Under the pieces are notes generated by a model, which did no database searches, was not told the origin of the DNA, and saw only the letters and a list, made by a program, of their open reading frames with translations. From assembly GCA_017472965.1 (NCBI GenBank), contig JAFUNR010000046.1, positions 23,117-87,116 of the forward strand: DNA of 64,000 nt. Reading direction: 5' to 3'. Shown here in pieces: positions 37,491 to 45,622 of the stretch. Within the stretch, counting starts at the first letter, position 1, and every line of letters begins with the position of its first letter. The translations under genes were made by a program, and so were the position numbers. The stretch comes from Oscillospiraceae bacterium (lineage in GTDB: Bacteria > Bacillota > Clostridia > Oscillospirales > Ruminococcaceae).

Positions 37491-37532
37491 AAAGGCTGCC
37501 GCGGCCCGATGAGGGGCTGCGGCGGCTTTTTG
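37491..37532 (+). terminator. Terminator after the PAP2 gene
   Basis: GCTGCCGCGGCCC pairs with GGGGCTGCGGCGGC, followed by TTTTT. Confidence 0.88.
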
Positions 37533-37536
37533 TTCA

Positions 37537-37565
37537 TTGACGGCGGCTTTTTTCCGTGCTATAGT
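37537..37565 (+). promoter_or_regulatory. Promoter of the PHP-domain gene
   Basis: TTGACG, 17-base spacer, TATAGT, directly after the preceding terminator. Confidence 0.82.
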
Positions 37566-37609
37566 ATGAAAAAACAGGGCGTTTTGCCCGGGAAGGTGAG
37601 GGGCCGTCC

Positions 37610-39409
37610 ATGTACCGTCTTTGTGAAAATACGCTTGCATCCTATGCCGGCGATGTGCTGCCGCTGTATTTTGACGGCGAAGAGCTGCCGCAGCAGGTGC
37701 AGTGGAGCGTACAGGGCAGCTGCGTGCGGCTGCGCGGCTTTGCGGGCGAAGAGCCCGATTGCTTTGCCCACGGCGTGCTGGTGACTCTGCTGCAGTCGGG
37801 CGAAGCAAAGATCCTGGCCGAAGCGCATGGCGAGGTGCACACCTGCTGTGTGCGGGTGCGCCCCCGCCGCACCGACGGCCCCGCTGCGCCGCTGCGGCCG
37901 TGGTGCGCCGATCTGCACACCCACACCACCGAGGACCATAACCATGACCGGGTGGCCGCCTGCGGCGGAGGGCTTGCCGCCGCGCTCACCGAGAGCCAGC
38001 GGCAAAGCGGCGCCATTGATTGCGGGGTCATCACCGACCATGCGGTGGTCACCAACCGGCGGCTGTTCTTTGCGGGCTTCTGCGCCGCGCAGAAAAGCGG
38101 ACATACCGTTTTTGCCGGCAGCGAATCCGAGGCCGAGATCCTCGGCACCGACCGCTACGGTCTGCCGCACAAATATGCCGGCGAGATGGTGGCGCTGAAC
38201 ACCGACCGCTATATCTGTGCGGATAACTGGCCGGATTTCCTCGATGCCTTTGCCGAAAGCTCCGCCGCGGTGGGGGTGCTCTCTCACCCGTATGTGATGG
38301 GCTGGTCCCAGCGTTCCATCTGGGATTTCCGCTTTCACGAAAACGCCGCGCGGCCGGTTTTCCGCCGCGTTGTCTGCGGCATCGAGATGGATAACGGCAC
38401 CCACAGCAGCACCCGCCCGCTGTATCAGTATGCCTATTCGCTGGCGCTGGACAGCGGTATGCGTCTTGCCCCCTGCTGCAACAGCGACAGCCACGGCGCA
38501 TACCAGCCCTGCCCGGGGAAAACCATGATCCTGAGCAGCGAAAACAGCCGCGAGCTGCTGCTGGATGCCCTGCTTGCCCGGCGCTTTTACGCCTGCCAGA
38601 GCGGCGCTGTGGCGCTGGAAATGACCGTCAACGGCTGCCGCATGGGTGAAACGCTGCCCGCCGCGCAGGAGTACCGCTTCTGTATAAAGACCTCGCTGCT
38701 GCGTCCCGAGACCGATGCCGCCCCCGTGCGGTGCGAGGTGATCTCCGATCACGGTCTGACGGTGCGGGACGCTCCCTTTGACACGGCGGCGGAATTCATC
38801 CTGCACTCGGATACCGCCCGCTATTTCTATCTGCGGCTGACCGATGCTGCCGGGCGCTTTACCTGGTCGGCGCCGGTGTGGACGGGCCGTGCCTTTGATG
38901 ATCCCGCCGTGCAGCTGCGGGCGGTGCCGCTGGATAAAGCGGGATTTACCGCCTGGGATGAGCGCCGCGGCTGCCCTGCGCCGGAGCTTATTTGTGATGA
39001 CCCGCGGCAGGTGTGGGATGCCGGTGCACCCTCTGCCTGCATCACGCTGGATCTGGGCGCAATACAGCAGGTGTGCGCTGTGGGCCACATCGCCCCGCCG
39101 CTGCACGAAATGTCCCCCGGCGATGCGGAGGGTCTGCGTACCGCTATCATGAGCTTTGCGGGCGGCTACCGCATCCTTGCGGGGACTGATGGTGAGCATT
39201 ACACCCTGTGCCGCAGCGGTATCATCCGCAATTTCGGCGGCGAGGAGCTGCTCACCTTTGCTCCCGTGCAGGCGCGGTATATCCGCTTTGAGGTGACGGA
39301 TACCGTGGGCCGCGCCGTGGGCGGCGGTGCATACGATGCCGCGCCGGTGCGCATCGGCGAGCTGAGCGTTTTTACCGATCCCGCCCTGCCGGCCGCAGCA
39401 GGCCGCTGA
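37610..39409 (+). CDS. PHP domain metallohydrolase (CehA/McbA type) with C-terminal discoidin-like region
   Basis: 599 residues. A beta-rich N domain (1-100) is followed by the PHP barrel: WCADLHTHTTEDHNHD (first His pair, about residue 102), GVITDHAVVTNRR, VLSHPYVMGW and PCCNSDSHGAY are the metal-ligand blocks. Residues about 440-599 (ITLDLGAIQQVCAVGHIAP, YRILAGTDGEHYT, ARYIRFEVTDTVG) look like an F5/8-type C carbohydrate-binding fold. It probably hydrolyses a phospho- or carboxylic ester. There is no signal peptide; the substrate is unknown. Confidence 0.8.
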   Translation: MYRLCENTLASYAGDVLPLYFDGEELPQQVQWSVQGSCVRLRGFAGEEPDCFAHGVLVTLLQSGEAKILAEAHGEVHTCCVRVRPRRTDGPAAPLRPWCADLHTHTTEDHNHDRVAACGGGLAAALTESQRQSGAIDCGVITDHAVVTNRRLFFAGFCAAQKSGHTVFAGSESEAEILGTDRYGLPHKYAGEMVALNTDRYICADNWPDFLDAFAESSAAVGVLSHPYVMGWSQRSIWDFRFHENAARPVFRRVVCGIEMDNGTHSSTRPLYQYAYSLALDSGMRLAPCCNSDSHGAYQPCPGKTMILSSENSRELLLDALLARRFYACQSGAVALEMTVNGCRMGETLPAAQEYRFCIKTSLLRPETDAAPVRCEVISDHGLTVRDAPFDTAAEFILHSDTARYFYLRLTDAAGRFTWSAPVWTGRAFDDPAVQLRAVPLDKAGFTAWDERRGCPAPELICDDPRQVWDAGAPSACITLDLGAIQQVCAVGHIAPPLHEMSPGDAEGLRTAIMSFAGGYRILAGTDGEHYTLCRSGIIRNFGGEELLTFAPVQARYIRFEVTDTVGRAVGGGAYDAAPVRIGELSVFTDPALPAAAGR

Positions 39410-39436
39410 ATGTTTTGCAAAAAAGGAGAAAAAGCC

Positions 39437-40567
39437 ATGCAGCTGACACAGGAAGTCATCCGCTATATCGATGCCCACCGGCAGGAGGCCTTTGACCTGC
39501 TGGTGGAGCTGGCGCAGATCCCTGCGCCCTCCAATCACGAGGAACGCCGCGCCGTTTTCTGCAAGGAGTGGCTGGAACGGCAGGGTGCACAGGGCGTGTA
39601 CATCGACGAGGCGCTCAATGTTATCTATCCGCTGGGCGATACCGCCGGTCCCCTGACGGTGTACTGTGCCCACAGCGATGTGGTCTTTCCCGATACGGAG
39701 GCGCTGCCGCTGCGTATTGAGGAGGGCCGCATCCACTGCCCCGGCGTGGGCGACGATACCGCCAATGTGGCGGCGCTGCTGCTGACGGCGAAATACATCG
39801 CGCAGCAGGGGCTGCAGCCGCAGACAGGCGGTGTGCTGCTGGTGGTGAATTCCGGCGAAGAGGGTCTGGGCAATCTGAAGGGCTCCCGCCGGCTGATGGA
39901 GCGCTTCGGTGCACAGATCAAGGAATTCATCTCGCTGGACGGCGGCTATTCCCATGCGGTGGACCGTGCCGTGGGCAGCCACCGCTACCGCATCGCCATC
40001 GATACCGAGGGCGGCCATTCCTACGGGGCCTTCGGCAACCGCAATGCCATCGCGTATCTTGCCTCCCTCATCGATACGCTTTATACTATGAAGGTTCCCC
40101 CTGCGGGGCGCACCACCTACAATGTGGGCACCATCAGCGGCGGCACCTCGGTGAATACCATTGCCCAGCACGCCGAGATGCTGTACGAATACCGCAGCGA
40201 TGATGCCGCCTCGCTGGAGATCATGCGCTGTCATCTGGCCGCCGCGCTGGATTTCTACCGCGCCAAGGGAGTGCAGGTCACCGCCGAGCTGGTGGGCGAC
40301 CGTCCCTGCTCCGGCGAGGTGCACGCCGCCGCGCAGCAGGCTCTCAACGCCCGTGCCGCCGCCGCAGTACAGGAGCAGTACGGTGTGCAGCTCACCTTCG
40401 GGGCGGGCTCCACCGACTGTAATATGCCGCTTTCGCAGGGCATCCCTGCCATCTGTCTGGGCTGTTACAGCGGTGCAGGTGCCCACACCCGCGAGGAATA
40501 TGTCAACATCGATTCGCTTCACGCCGGCTTAAAGCTGGCCGCGCAGCTGATCCTGTACCATTTCTAA
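39437..40567 (+). CDS. M20 family metallopeptidase
   Basis: 376 residues from the ATG at 39437 (aaaaaggag upstream), 27 bases after the PHP gene. M20 motifs: YCAHSDVVFPD, CPGVGDDTANVAALLLTAKYI, NSGEEGLGNLKGSRRLMERF, and SLDGGYSHAVDRAVGSHRY (lid region), with GAGSTDCNMPLSQGIPAICLG near the end. It acts on small peptides or acylated amino acids in the cytoplasm. It is in an operon with the PHP hydrolase. Confidence 0.9.
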   Translation: MQLTQEVIRYIDAHRQEAFDLLVELAQIPAPSNHEERRAVFCKEWLERQGAQGVYIDEALNVIYPLGDTAGPLTVYCAHSDVVFPDTEALPLRIEEGRIHCPGVGDDTANVAALLLTAKYIAQQGLQPQTGGVLLVVNSGEEGLGNLKGSRRLMERFGAQIKEFISLDGGYSHAVDRAVGSHRYRIAIDTEGGHSYGAFGNRNAIAYLASLIDTLYTMKVPPAGRTTYNVGTISGGTSVNTIAQHAEMLYEYRSDDAASLEIMRCHLAAALDFYRAKGVQVTAELVGDRPCSGEVHAAAQQALNARAAAAVQEQYGVQLTFGAGSTDCNMPLSQGIPAICLGCYSGAGAHTREEYVNIDSLHAGLKLAAQLILYHF

Positions 40568-40590
40568 GCCGCCGGTACAAAATTTCACCG

Positions 40591-40604
40591 TTTGTACATA
40601 CAAA
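40591..40604. promoter_or_regulatory. TTTGTA-TACAAA dyad before the small Cys-rich gene
   Basis: TTTGTACATACAAA with further TACAAA copies nearby (about 40576 and 40617). It lies just upstream of a TTGCAA-18-TATAAT promoter (40631-40660) that serves the gene at 40702. A possible operator; the regulator is unknown. Confidence 0.4.
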
Positions 40605-40701
40605 ATTTGCTATCTGTACAAAGACGGCGGTTGCAATAAATCGGTTTTCCGGTTTATAATAAAACCGTACCCCGAAATCAAAAAAAGGAGACTGACTGCT
40701 G

Positions 40702-40950
40702 ATGAAACGTTCCAACTGGATCCCCCTGCTGGCCGCAGGCTGTGCGGCAGCCGGTGTTGCCGCCGGTATTCTGGCCGTGCTCAAAAAGAAGAAAGCCGCA
40801 AAGACTGACCCGGTGGAGGCTGTCGCCGTGGATGTGACGGAGGAGTGCTGCCCCTTTGAGGAGCCCTGCTGCCCCGCCGAAGGCTGCGCTCCCGGCGAGG
40901 ATTGCGGCTGCGCCGAAGAGGTCCCCGCTGAGGAGACTCCCGCCGAGTAA
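40702..40950 (+). CDS. Small single-pass membrane protein with Cys-rich acidic tail
   Basis: 82 residues, aaaaaaggag before the ATG. One transmembrane helix (residues about 7-27) is followed by the basic run KKKKAAK and then an acidic tail with seven cysteines grouped as CC, CC, C, C and C (ECCPFEEPCCPAEGCAPGEDCGC). The layout matches the protein at 23708, although the sequences are only loosely similar. The tail suggests metal binding or redox function. No family was recognised. Confidence 0.75.
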   Translation: MKRSNWIPLLAAGCAAAGVAAGILAVLKKKKAAKTDPVEAVAVDVTEECCPFEEPCCPAEGCAPGEDCGCAEEVPAEETPAE

Positions 40951-40972
40951 ACCTGTATTTTCCAAAACAAAA

Positions 40973-41027
40973 GCACCCGCCGTTCCCCCGCATACAGCGG
41001 CAGAGGAACGGCGGGCATTTTGTCTTT
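40973..41027. terminator. Bidirectional terminator
   Basis: CCCGCCGTTCC (40975-40985) pairs with GGAACGGCGGG (41005-41015). T-rich tracts follow on both strands. Confidence 0.8.
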
Positions 41028-41116
41028 TGCGGAAAAGCAGCGGCGGGTGCGCGCAGTTTTCCGATTGGAAACGCGTACTGCGCGGCAAAGCTGTGCATCA
41101 TACAGCGGTACACGGG

Positions 41117-41272
41117 TTACAGATCGTCCGCATCCTGCACCGGGCGCGTATCCTGCTCCGGTATGCCGGTGTAGCTTCCCTGCGGGTCGGCAGGCGAGGG
41201 CTCGCCCAGCTGCAGGGCTTCCAGCAGACGGCGGGCACGGTGTTCCGCTTCCTTCTGGCACGGTTTTTTCAT
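41117..41272 (-). CDS. Small hypothetical protein
   Basis: 51 residues from the ATG at 41272, with a ggggg-type site upstream on the minus strand. The first half is basic and helical (MKKPCQKEAEHRARRLLEALQLG), the second polar and Pro/Asp-rich (DPQGSYTGIPEQDTRPVQDADDL). It faces the LCP-like gene. No family was recognised; it could be a chance ORF, but the start site and composition favour a gene. Confidence 0.45.
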   Translation of the reverse strand: MKKPCQKEAEHRARRLLEALQLGEPSPADPQGSYTGIPEQDTRPVQDADDL

Positions 41273-41368
41273 GTGTTCACCCCCTTTTGCGCCGGATGGC
41301 TGCATACAGTATGGCCTTTTTGGCAAGAATACCGAACAGGAAAGTTCTGTATGAAAGGAAGTGGTGCC

Positions 41369-42205
41369 ATGACGCGGTGGAAGGCTTTCTGGTGCAGTCT
41401 GTTCATCACGCTGTTCTGTCTGCTGCCGCTGTACCTGCTGGCTGTGGGCGGTCAGCTTTTTGGCGCACAGCCGGTGGAGGAAGCCACCGAGGGTGTACCG
41501 GTGCTGAGTGCATCCCCGCAGGATAAGCTGACCCTTCTGCTGGTGCTGCGGGATCCCGCCCCCGCCGCCGTGCTGCTACGGCTGGATGCATGGGCGCAGC
41601 GGGCACAGGTGCTGGTGCTGCCCGCCGATACCCTGCTGCCTGCGCAGGAGGGGCGCATCACGCTGCAGGATTGCTATGAACAGGCCGGTCCGCTGCAGCT
41701 TCGCACCGCGCTGGAGGATGTCCTCGGTGCGCCTTTTGAGCGGTATCTGTGCCTTTTTGGCGACACATTGGCAGAGACATTCGGCGAATATGCGCCGGTG
41801 ATGAACTGGCACGAGCTGGGCAGTATCCGGGATCTGGCGCTGCTGCGCCGCCTTGCCTTCAACGGCGGCGAGGGCGCCATCGCTGGCAGTACCGCCGCCG
41901 CGCTGGTGCGCCAGTGTGAGAGTCCGTCTGCTGCCGCACAGCTTCGGGCGGCGCTGTACCGGGCGTTTCTGACCGAGGGTCTGCCCACCCTGCACGGCCC
42001 GGTGGTGGAGCTGCTGCGCTCGGATGAAGATCTGCTCACCGATATCACCGCGGTGGATATCTACGGCGTGGAGCGTCTGCTGAAGCTGCTGGCCGCCGCC
42101 CCGCCCGCAGTGGAATGCGCCGTGCCGGAGGGCATCGTCACCGCCGACGGCTGGCAGCTTACCGATGCCGGCTGGCAGGCCATGCGGGATCTGCTGGCGG
42201 ATTGA
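41369..42205 (+). CDS. Membrane-anchored protein resembling a degenerate LytR-CpsA-Psr domain
   Basis: 278 residues. The ATG at 41369 is used because aaaggaag lies 8 bases before it. One N-terminal membrane helix (residues 7-26) precedes a soluble domain. Its block order recalls LCP proteins: KLTLLLVLRD, AAVLLRLDAW, VLVLPADTLLP, then a helical part and FERYLCLFGDTLAETFG. The SIPRDT-type arginine block reads LPADT, so lipid-phosphate binding by that arginine is lost. It may be a non-catalytic relative; the assignment is tentative. Confidence 0.5.
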   Translation: MTRWKAFWCSLFITLFCLLPLYLLAVGGQLFGAQPVEEATEGVPVLSASPQDKLTLLLVLRDPAPAAVLLRLDAWAQRAQVLVLPADTLLPAQEGRITLQDCYEQAGPLQLRTALEDVLGAPFERYLCLFGDTLAETFGEYAPVMNWHELGSIRDLALLRRLAFNGGEGAIAGSTAAALVRQCESPSAAAQLRAALYRAFLTEGLPTLHGPVVELLRSDEDLLTDITAVDIYGVERLLKLLAAAPPAVECAVPEGIVTADGWQLTDAGWQAMRDLLAD

Positions 42206-42272
42206 AGCCCGCCGCAGCCCTGCAAAACGCCCCGGACCGACCGTCGATCGACCCCGGGGCGCTCGTCTTTTT
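42205..42272 (+). terminator. Terminator after the LCP-like gene (repeat copy 1)
   Basis: GCCCCGG...CCGGGGC hairpin with a long T tract (TTTTTTTT). Its first 23 bases (42205-42227) recur exactly at 43334-43356. Confidence 0.8.
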
Positions 42273-42286
42273 TTTCGTACGCTCTC

Positions 42287-42314
42287 TTGACATCACCGGA
42301 AAATGAGGTATGAT
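42287..42314 (+). promoter_or_regulatory. Promoter of the sugar isomerase gene
   Basis: TTGACA, 16-base spacer, TATGAT, 40 bases before the ATG at 42355. Confidence 0.78.
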
Positions 42315-42354
42315 AGACGCAAAAGAATGTTTATCATGGCAAAGGAGAGCGGTT

Positions 42355-43251
42355 ATGAAGATTTCGACAAACGGCGGATACATTCTTTCCCGGTTTGGCT
42401 ACGAAAAAGGCTTTGCACTGCTGAAGGAAGCCGGCTTTGACGCAGTGGATGTGGGACTGGACGAGATGACCTCGATGGATTCTCTCCTGAATCAGCCCGG
42501 CTACGAAAAAAAGGCGCAGGAGATCCGCCGTGCGGCAGACAACGCGGGAATTCCGGTCAATCAGACCCACGCTCCTTTCAAGGATCCGCTCGATGTCTGG
42601 GAAAAGAACGAAAATCTGTACCAGATCCTGAAGCGCTCACTGGAGGTCTCCGGCATTCTCGGCGCAGAGATCGCAGTGGTGCATCCGTACCATCATCCGG
42701 TTTTCCTCGGTCATGAGGACGAAATGTTCGAGAAGAACATGGCATACTACGGCGAGCTTCTTCCGACCGCAATTGCGGCGAAGGTGAAGATCGGTGTGGA
42801 AAATATGTACCGGGTGGACTCACGGCGCAGGTACATCGTCGACGATACCTGCTCCCGCCTGTACGATTTCATCCGCTATGTCGATACGCTGAACAGCCCG
42901 TGGGCGGTGGCCTGCCTCGACATCGGCCATGTCGCCGTCATCCGCCAGAAGGACGAGCCGTGGGATTTCATCCGCGGGCTCGGTCACGACCGTCTCAAAG
43001 CACTGCATGTCCACGACAACGACTACGTCGGAGACCAGCACAAGCTGCCTTACGAAGGCCTCATCAACTGGAATGAGGTGACCCGTGCCCTCGGTGAAAT
43101 TGATTATCAGGGGTACTTCACCTATGAGACCATCGGGCATCTCGGCGCATGCGACGATGACTTCATCCCCACCGCACTGAAATACATGGCCGATCTGGCG
43201 AAATACCTTGCGGATAAGGCGGAAAGCTGCCGGACTCCTGCAAGGCTGTAA
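42355..43251 (+). CDS. Sugar phosphate isomerase/epimerase (xylose-isomerase-like TIM barrel)
   Basis: 298 residues from the ATG at 42355 (aaaggaga upstream). AP-endonuclease-2-type barrel: GFALLKEAGFDAVDVGL, GIPVNQTHAPF, EIAVVHPYHHP, KIGVENMY, ACLDIGHVAVI, KALHVHDNDY and YFTYETIGHL hold the Glu/His/Asp metal ligands. It probably isomerises a keto- or inositol-type sugar. Codon choice differs mildly from its neighbours (more CTC and GAC). It lies between two copies of a repeat that carries a terminator, so it may be an insertion. Confidence 0.83.
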   Translation: MKISTNGGYILSRFGYEKGFALLKEAGFDAVDVGLDEMTSMDSLLNQPGYEKKAQEIRRAADNAGIPVNQTHAPFKDPLDVWEKNENLYQILKRSLEVSGILGAEIAVVHPYHHPVFLGHEDEMFEKNMAYYGELLPTAIAAKVKIGVENMYRVDSRRRYIVDDTCSRLYDFIRYVDTLNSPWAVACLDIGHVAVIRQKDEPWDFIRGLGHDRLKALHVHDNDYVGDQHKLPYEGLINWNEVTRALGEIDYQGYFTYETIGHLGACDDDFIPTALKYMADLAKYLADKAESCRTPARL

Positions 43252-43333
43252 AAGGAAGAAATTGAGATTTACTGTGGGTTTATCGGGAAGATCGAGCGAC
43301 AGACCGGTATCCACAGAGGGAAGGTACGGGAAA

Positions 43334-43398
43334 AAGCCCGCCGCAGCCCTGCAAAATGCTCCGGAGTCGACTGTCAGTCGGTTGACCCCGGGGCATTT
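43334..43398 (+). repeat. Repeat copy 2 with terminator-like hairpin
   Basis: The first 23 bases equal 42205-42227. The rest is a diverged GC-rich hairpin (GCTCCGG...CCCCGGGGC) that ends the isomerase gene, followed by ATTTTC. The inner dyad CGACTGTCAGTCG (43368-43380) lies one base before the next -35. Confidence 0.75.
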
Positions 43399-43411
43399 TC
43401 TGTGGTATGCT
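43382..43411 (+). promoter_or_regulatory. Promoter of the XRE-GH51 gene
   Basis: TTGACC, 18-base spacer, TATGCT. The -35 lies in the right arm of repeat copy 2, next to the dyad CGACTGTCAGTCG, which could be an autoregulatory operator. Confidence 0.6.
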
Positions 43412-43439
43412 GAAAAAAACGCAGGGAGGGATATACTGT

Positions 43440-45536
43440 ATGGATATGCTCAAGACCGGAAAGCTCATCGGACAGCGCCGCGCACAGCTGGGGCTGACAC
43501 AGGCCGAACTTGCGCAGCGGCTGGGGGTCACGGACAAGGCGGTATCCAAATGGGAGCGGGGCAAAAGTCTGCCGGATATCGCGCTGCTGAACGGTCTTGC
43601 CTCGCAGCTGCATCTCAGCGTGGTGGAGATTCTGGACGGCGAGCAGAGGAATGCCGCAGACACCAGTTTTCGTCTGCAGACGGTCACCGCGCCCATGCCG
43701 GAGGAATATGCCCGCCCGGTGATGCTGACAACCGATGCGGCCTGCAATACAGCGGTGTCGCCGTATCTGTTCGGTATCAATCTGGAACATACGCGCCGCT
43801 GTATCTTTCAGGGAATCTCCGCTCAGCTGCTGCGCAACCGCAAATTTGCCGGCAAGCCGGCGAACCGGGGCTGCGCCATGGAATGGTATGCCATCGGCGG
43901 ACAGGCGGCCTTTGGCTTTACAGAACCCTATACCCGCCACGCACAGCAGGGGTATCACATGACCCGTATGAATGAATGTGCGGCACTTTCAGTGTTGAAT
44001 CCGGCACAGGGCTCTGCTGCCGGCATCGGGCAGCACGGGATCGCCGTACAGGAAGGCCGCAGATACCTGTTTGCCGCCGTGCTGCGTACAAAGGGGATCA
44101 CCGCCCTGACCGTGACACTGCAAAGCCGCAGCGGAACGGTGTACGCCCGCGGCGAACTTGCCGTGGATGCGGCGGACTGGACCCGGTATGAGCTGGTGCT
44201 GACGCCGCGGCAAGGCGATGCGGATGCGGATATCTGCATCACCGCGGAGCAGCAGGGCAGTGTCAGCTTTGGTGCGCTCTCGCTGCTGCCGGAGGATCAC
44301 TTTTGCGGAATGCGGCGGGATGTTATCGATCTGCTGCGGCAGATGGGCGTCACCGTACTGCGCTGGCCGGGCGGCAATTTTGCCGGTGAATACTGCTGGT
44401 TTGATGGTCTGCTGCCGGTGGATATGCGAGCGCCGCTGCAATCCCATCTGGGGCTGGAGACACAGCCCAACAGTATGGGATATGATTATCACGAGATCGG
44501 CACCGATGAATTCATCGCACTGTGCCGCGAGGTGGGCGCACAGCCCTTCATCACCATCAACCCCAGCTGGAACACGCCGGAGGAAAACGCCGCGTGGGTG
44601 GAATACTGCAACGGCAGCCCCGAAACGCCCTACGGCAGTCTGCGTGCACAGCGCGGCAGCCCCGAGCCTTACAATGTACCGTTTTGGTCGCTGGGCAACG
44701 AGGCCGGCTACGGCCATATGGAGGGGGATAACACCCCCGGCGGCTACTGCCGTATTGCCCGGGAAAATGCACGGAAAATGCTGGGGGCTTCGCCGTACAT
44801 CAGCCTGTGCTCCTCCGGCCCCTATCCCAATCCGGAGTGGGCGCAGCAGTCGGCGCGGCCGCTTGTGGATATCGTGCAGCTGGTCTCGCTGCATCATTAC
44901 AGCCGCGAGCCCCGCTATGCCGGCGGCGCTCCTGTGCAGCAGGAATATTATGCCGCCCTGGCGGGCGCTGCCGAGATGCGGCAGAGGCTGCGTGAGATGC
45001 GATCCATGCTGGATGACAGTCTGAAGATCTCCTTTGATGAATGGAATGTCTGGTATGCATGGTATCGACCCTCCTGCGTGACGGATGGCATCCATGCCGC
45101 ACTGACGCTGCATATGTTCATGGAGGAGGCCGATCCCTGCGGTGTGGCGCTGGTCTGCCATTTCGAAGCGGTGAATGAGGGTATGATCATCGCCGACCCG
45201 GGCGTGCCCGCGTATCTGACAGCGCAGGGACAGGTGTTTGCGGTGATGCGCCGCCATGCCGGCGGCAGGCTCTGCCATGCCGCACCGGATGCCGTTGCTA
45301 CCGTGGATGGCGAGGGCTTTATCACGGTCACGGCGGTCAATGCCTCTTTTGACAGCGAAAAGCCGGTGGATCTCTCCGCCCTCGGCCGCTGTGTCGAGGC
45401 GGTGCTGTATACCTCGGATACCGTGCTGCCGCCCTCGCGTTTCAAAGAGCAGGATGTGCTTGCCGCCGCCGGTACCGGCAGTCTTTCGCTGCCGCCCCAC
45501 AGCCTTGTGCTGCTGCGTTTTGCGCCCGATACCTGA
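43440..45536 (+). CDS. XRE helix-turn-helix fused to GH51 alpha-L-arabinofuranosidase-like domain
   Basis: 698 residues from the ATG at 43440 (gcagggaggg upstream). Residues 2-67 are an XRE DNA-binding domain (QRRAQLGLTQAELAQRLG, TDKAVSKWERG). Residues about 92-698 are a GH51 enzyme: VSPYLFGINLEHT, LRWPGGNFAGEYCWFDG, the acid/base WSLGNEAGYGH (Glu421), the nucleophile ISFDEWNVWY (Glu534) and a C-terminal beta domain. Both catalytic glutamates and the sugar-binding blocks are intact. There is no signal peptide. It may be a sugar-sensing regulator, or an enzyme that controls its own gene. Confidence 0.9.
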   Translation: MDMLKTGKLIGQRRAQLGLTQAELAQRLGVTDKAVSKWERGKSLPDIALLNGLASQLHLSVVEILDGEQRNAADTSFRLQTVTAPMPEEYARPVMLTTDAACNTAVSPYLFGINLEHTRRCIFQGISAQLLRNRKFAGKPANRGCAMEWYAIGGQAAFGFTEPYTRHAQQGYHMTRMNECAALSVLNPAQGSAAGIGQHGIAVQEGRRYLFAAVLRTKGITALTVTLQSRSGTVYARGELAVDAADWTRYELVLTPRQGDADADICITAEQQGSVSFGALSLLPEDHFCGMRRDVIDLLRQMGVTVLRWPGGNFAGEYCWFDGLLPVDMRAPLQSHLGLETQPNSMGYDYHEIGTDEFIALCREVGAQPFITINPSWNTPEENAAWVEYCNGSPETPYGSLRAQRGSPEPYNVPFWSLGNEAGYGHMEGDNTPGGYCRIARENARKMLGASPYISLCSSGPYPNPEWAQQSARPLVDIVQLVSLHHYSREPRYAGGAPVQQEYYAALAGAAEMRQRLREMRSMLDDSLKISFDEWNVWYAWYRPSCVTDGIHAALTLHMFMEEADPCGVALVCHFEAVNEGMIIADPGVPAYLTAQGQVFAVMRRHAGGRLCHAAPDAVATVDGEGFITVTAVNASFDSEKPVDLSALGRCVEAVLYTSDTVLPPSRFKEQDVLAAAGTGSLSLPPHSLVLLRFAPDT

Positions 45537-45579
45537 TTTTTGGCACGATGCGGCGCAGCCGCTGTACGCCCCGCATAAG

Positions 45580-45613
45580 AAAAGACCTGCCGTTTTGCAG
45601 CGGCAGGTCTTTT
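45580..45613. terminator. Bidirectional terminator between XRE-GH51 gene and ogt
   Basis: AAAAGACCTGCCG pairs with CGGCAGGTCTTTT; symmetric A and T tails. Confidence 0.9.
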
Positions 45614-45622
45614 CCGTTTCGT

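Noticed and set aside
37559-40522. A long open frame on the minus strand, opposite the PHP and M20 genes, and similar ones opposite nrdD (24185-26689), gpmI (12927-14570) and pgk (15332-16762)
   Set aside because: These mirror the strong GC-biased codon use of the true genes, lack ribosome sites at their starts, and show no recognisable domains; the plus- or minus-strand genes named in the features have clear family motifs.
42205-43398. A transposon or integron with the direct repeats as ends
   Set aside because: There is no transposase or integrase between the repeats, and each copy works as a terminator hairpin.
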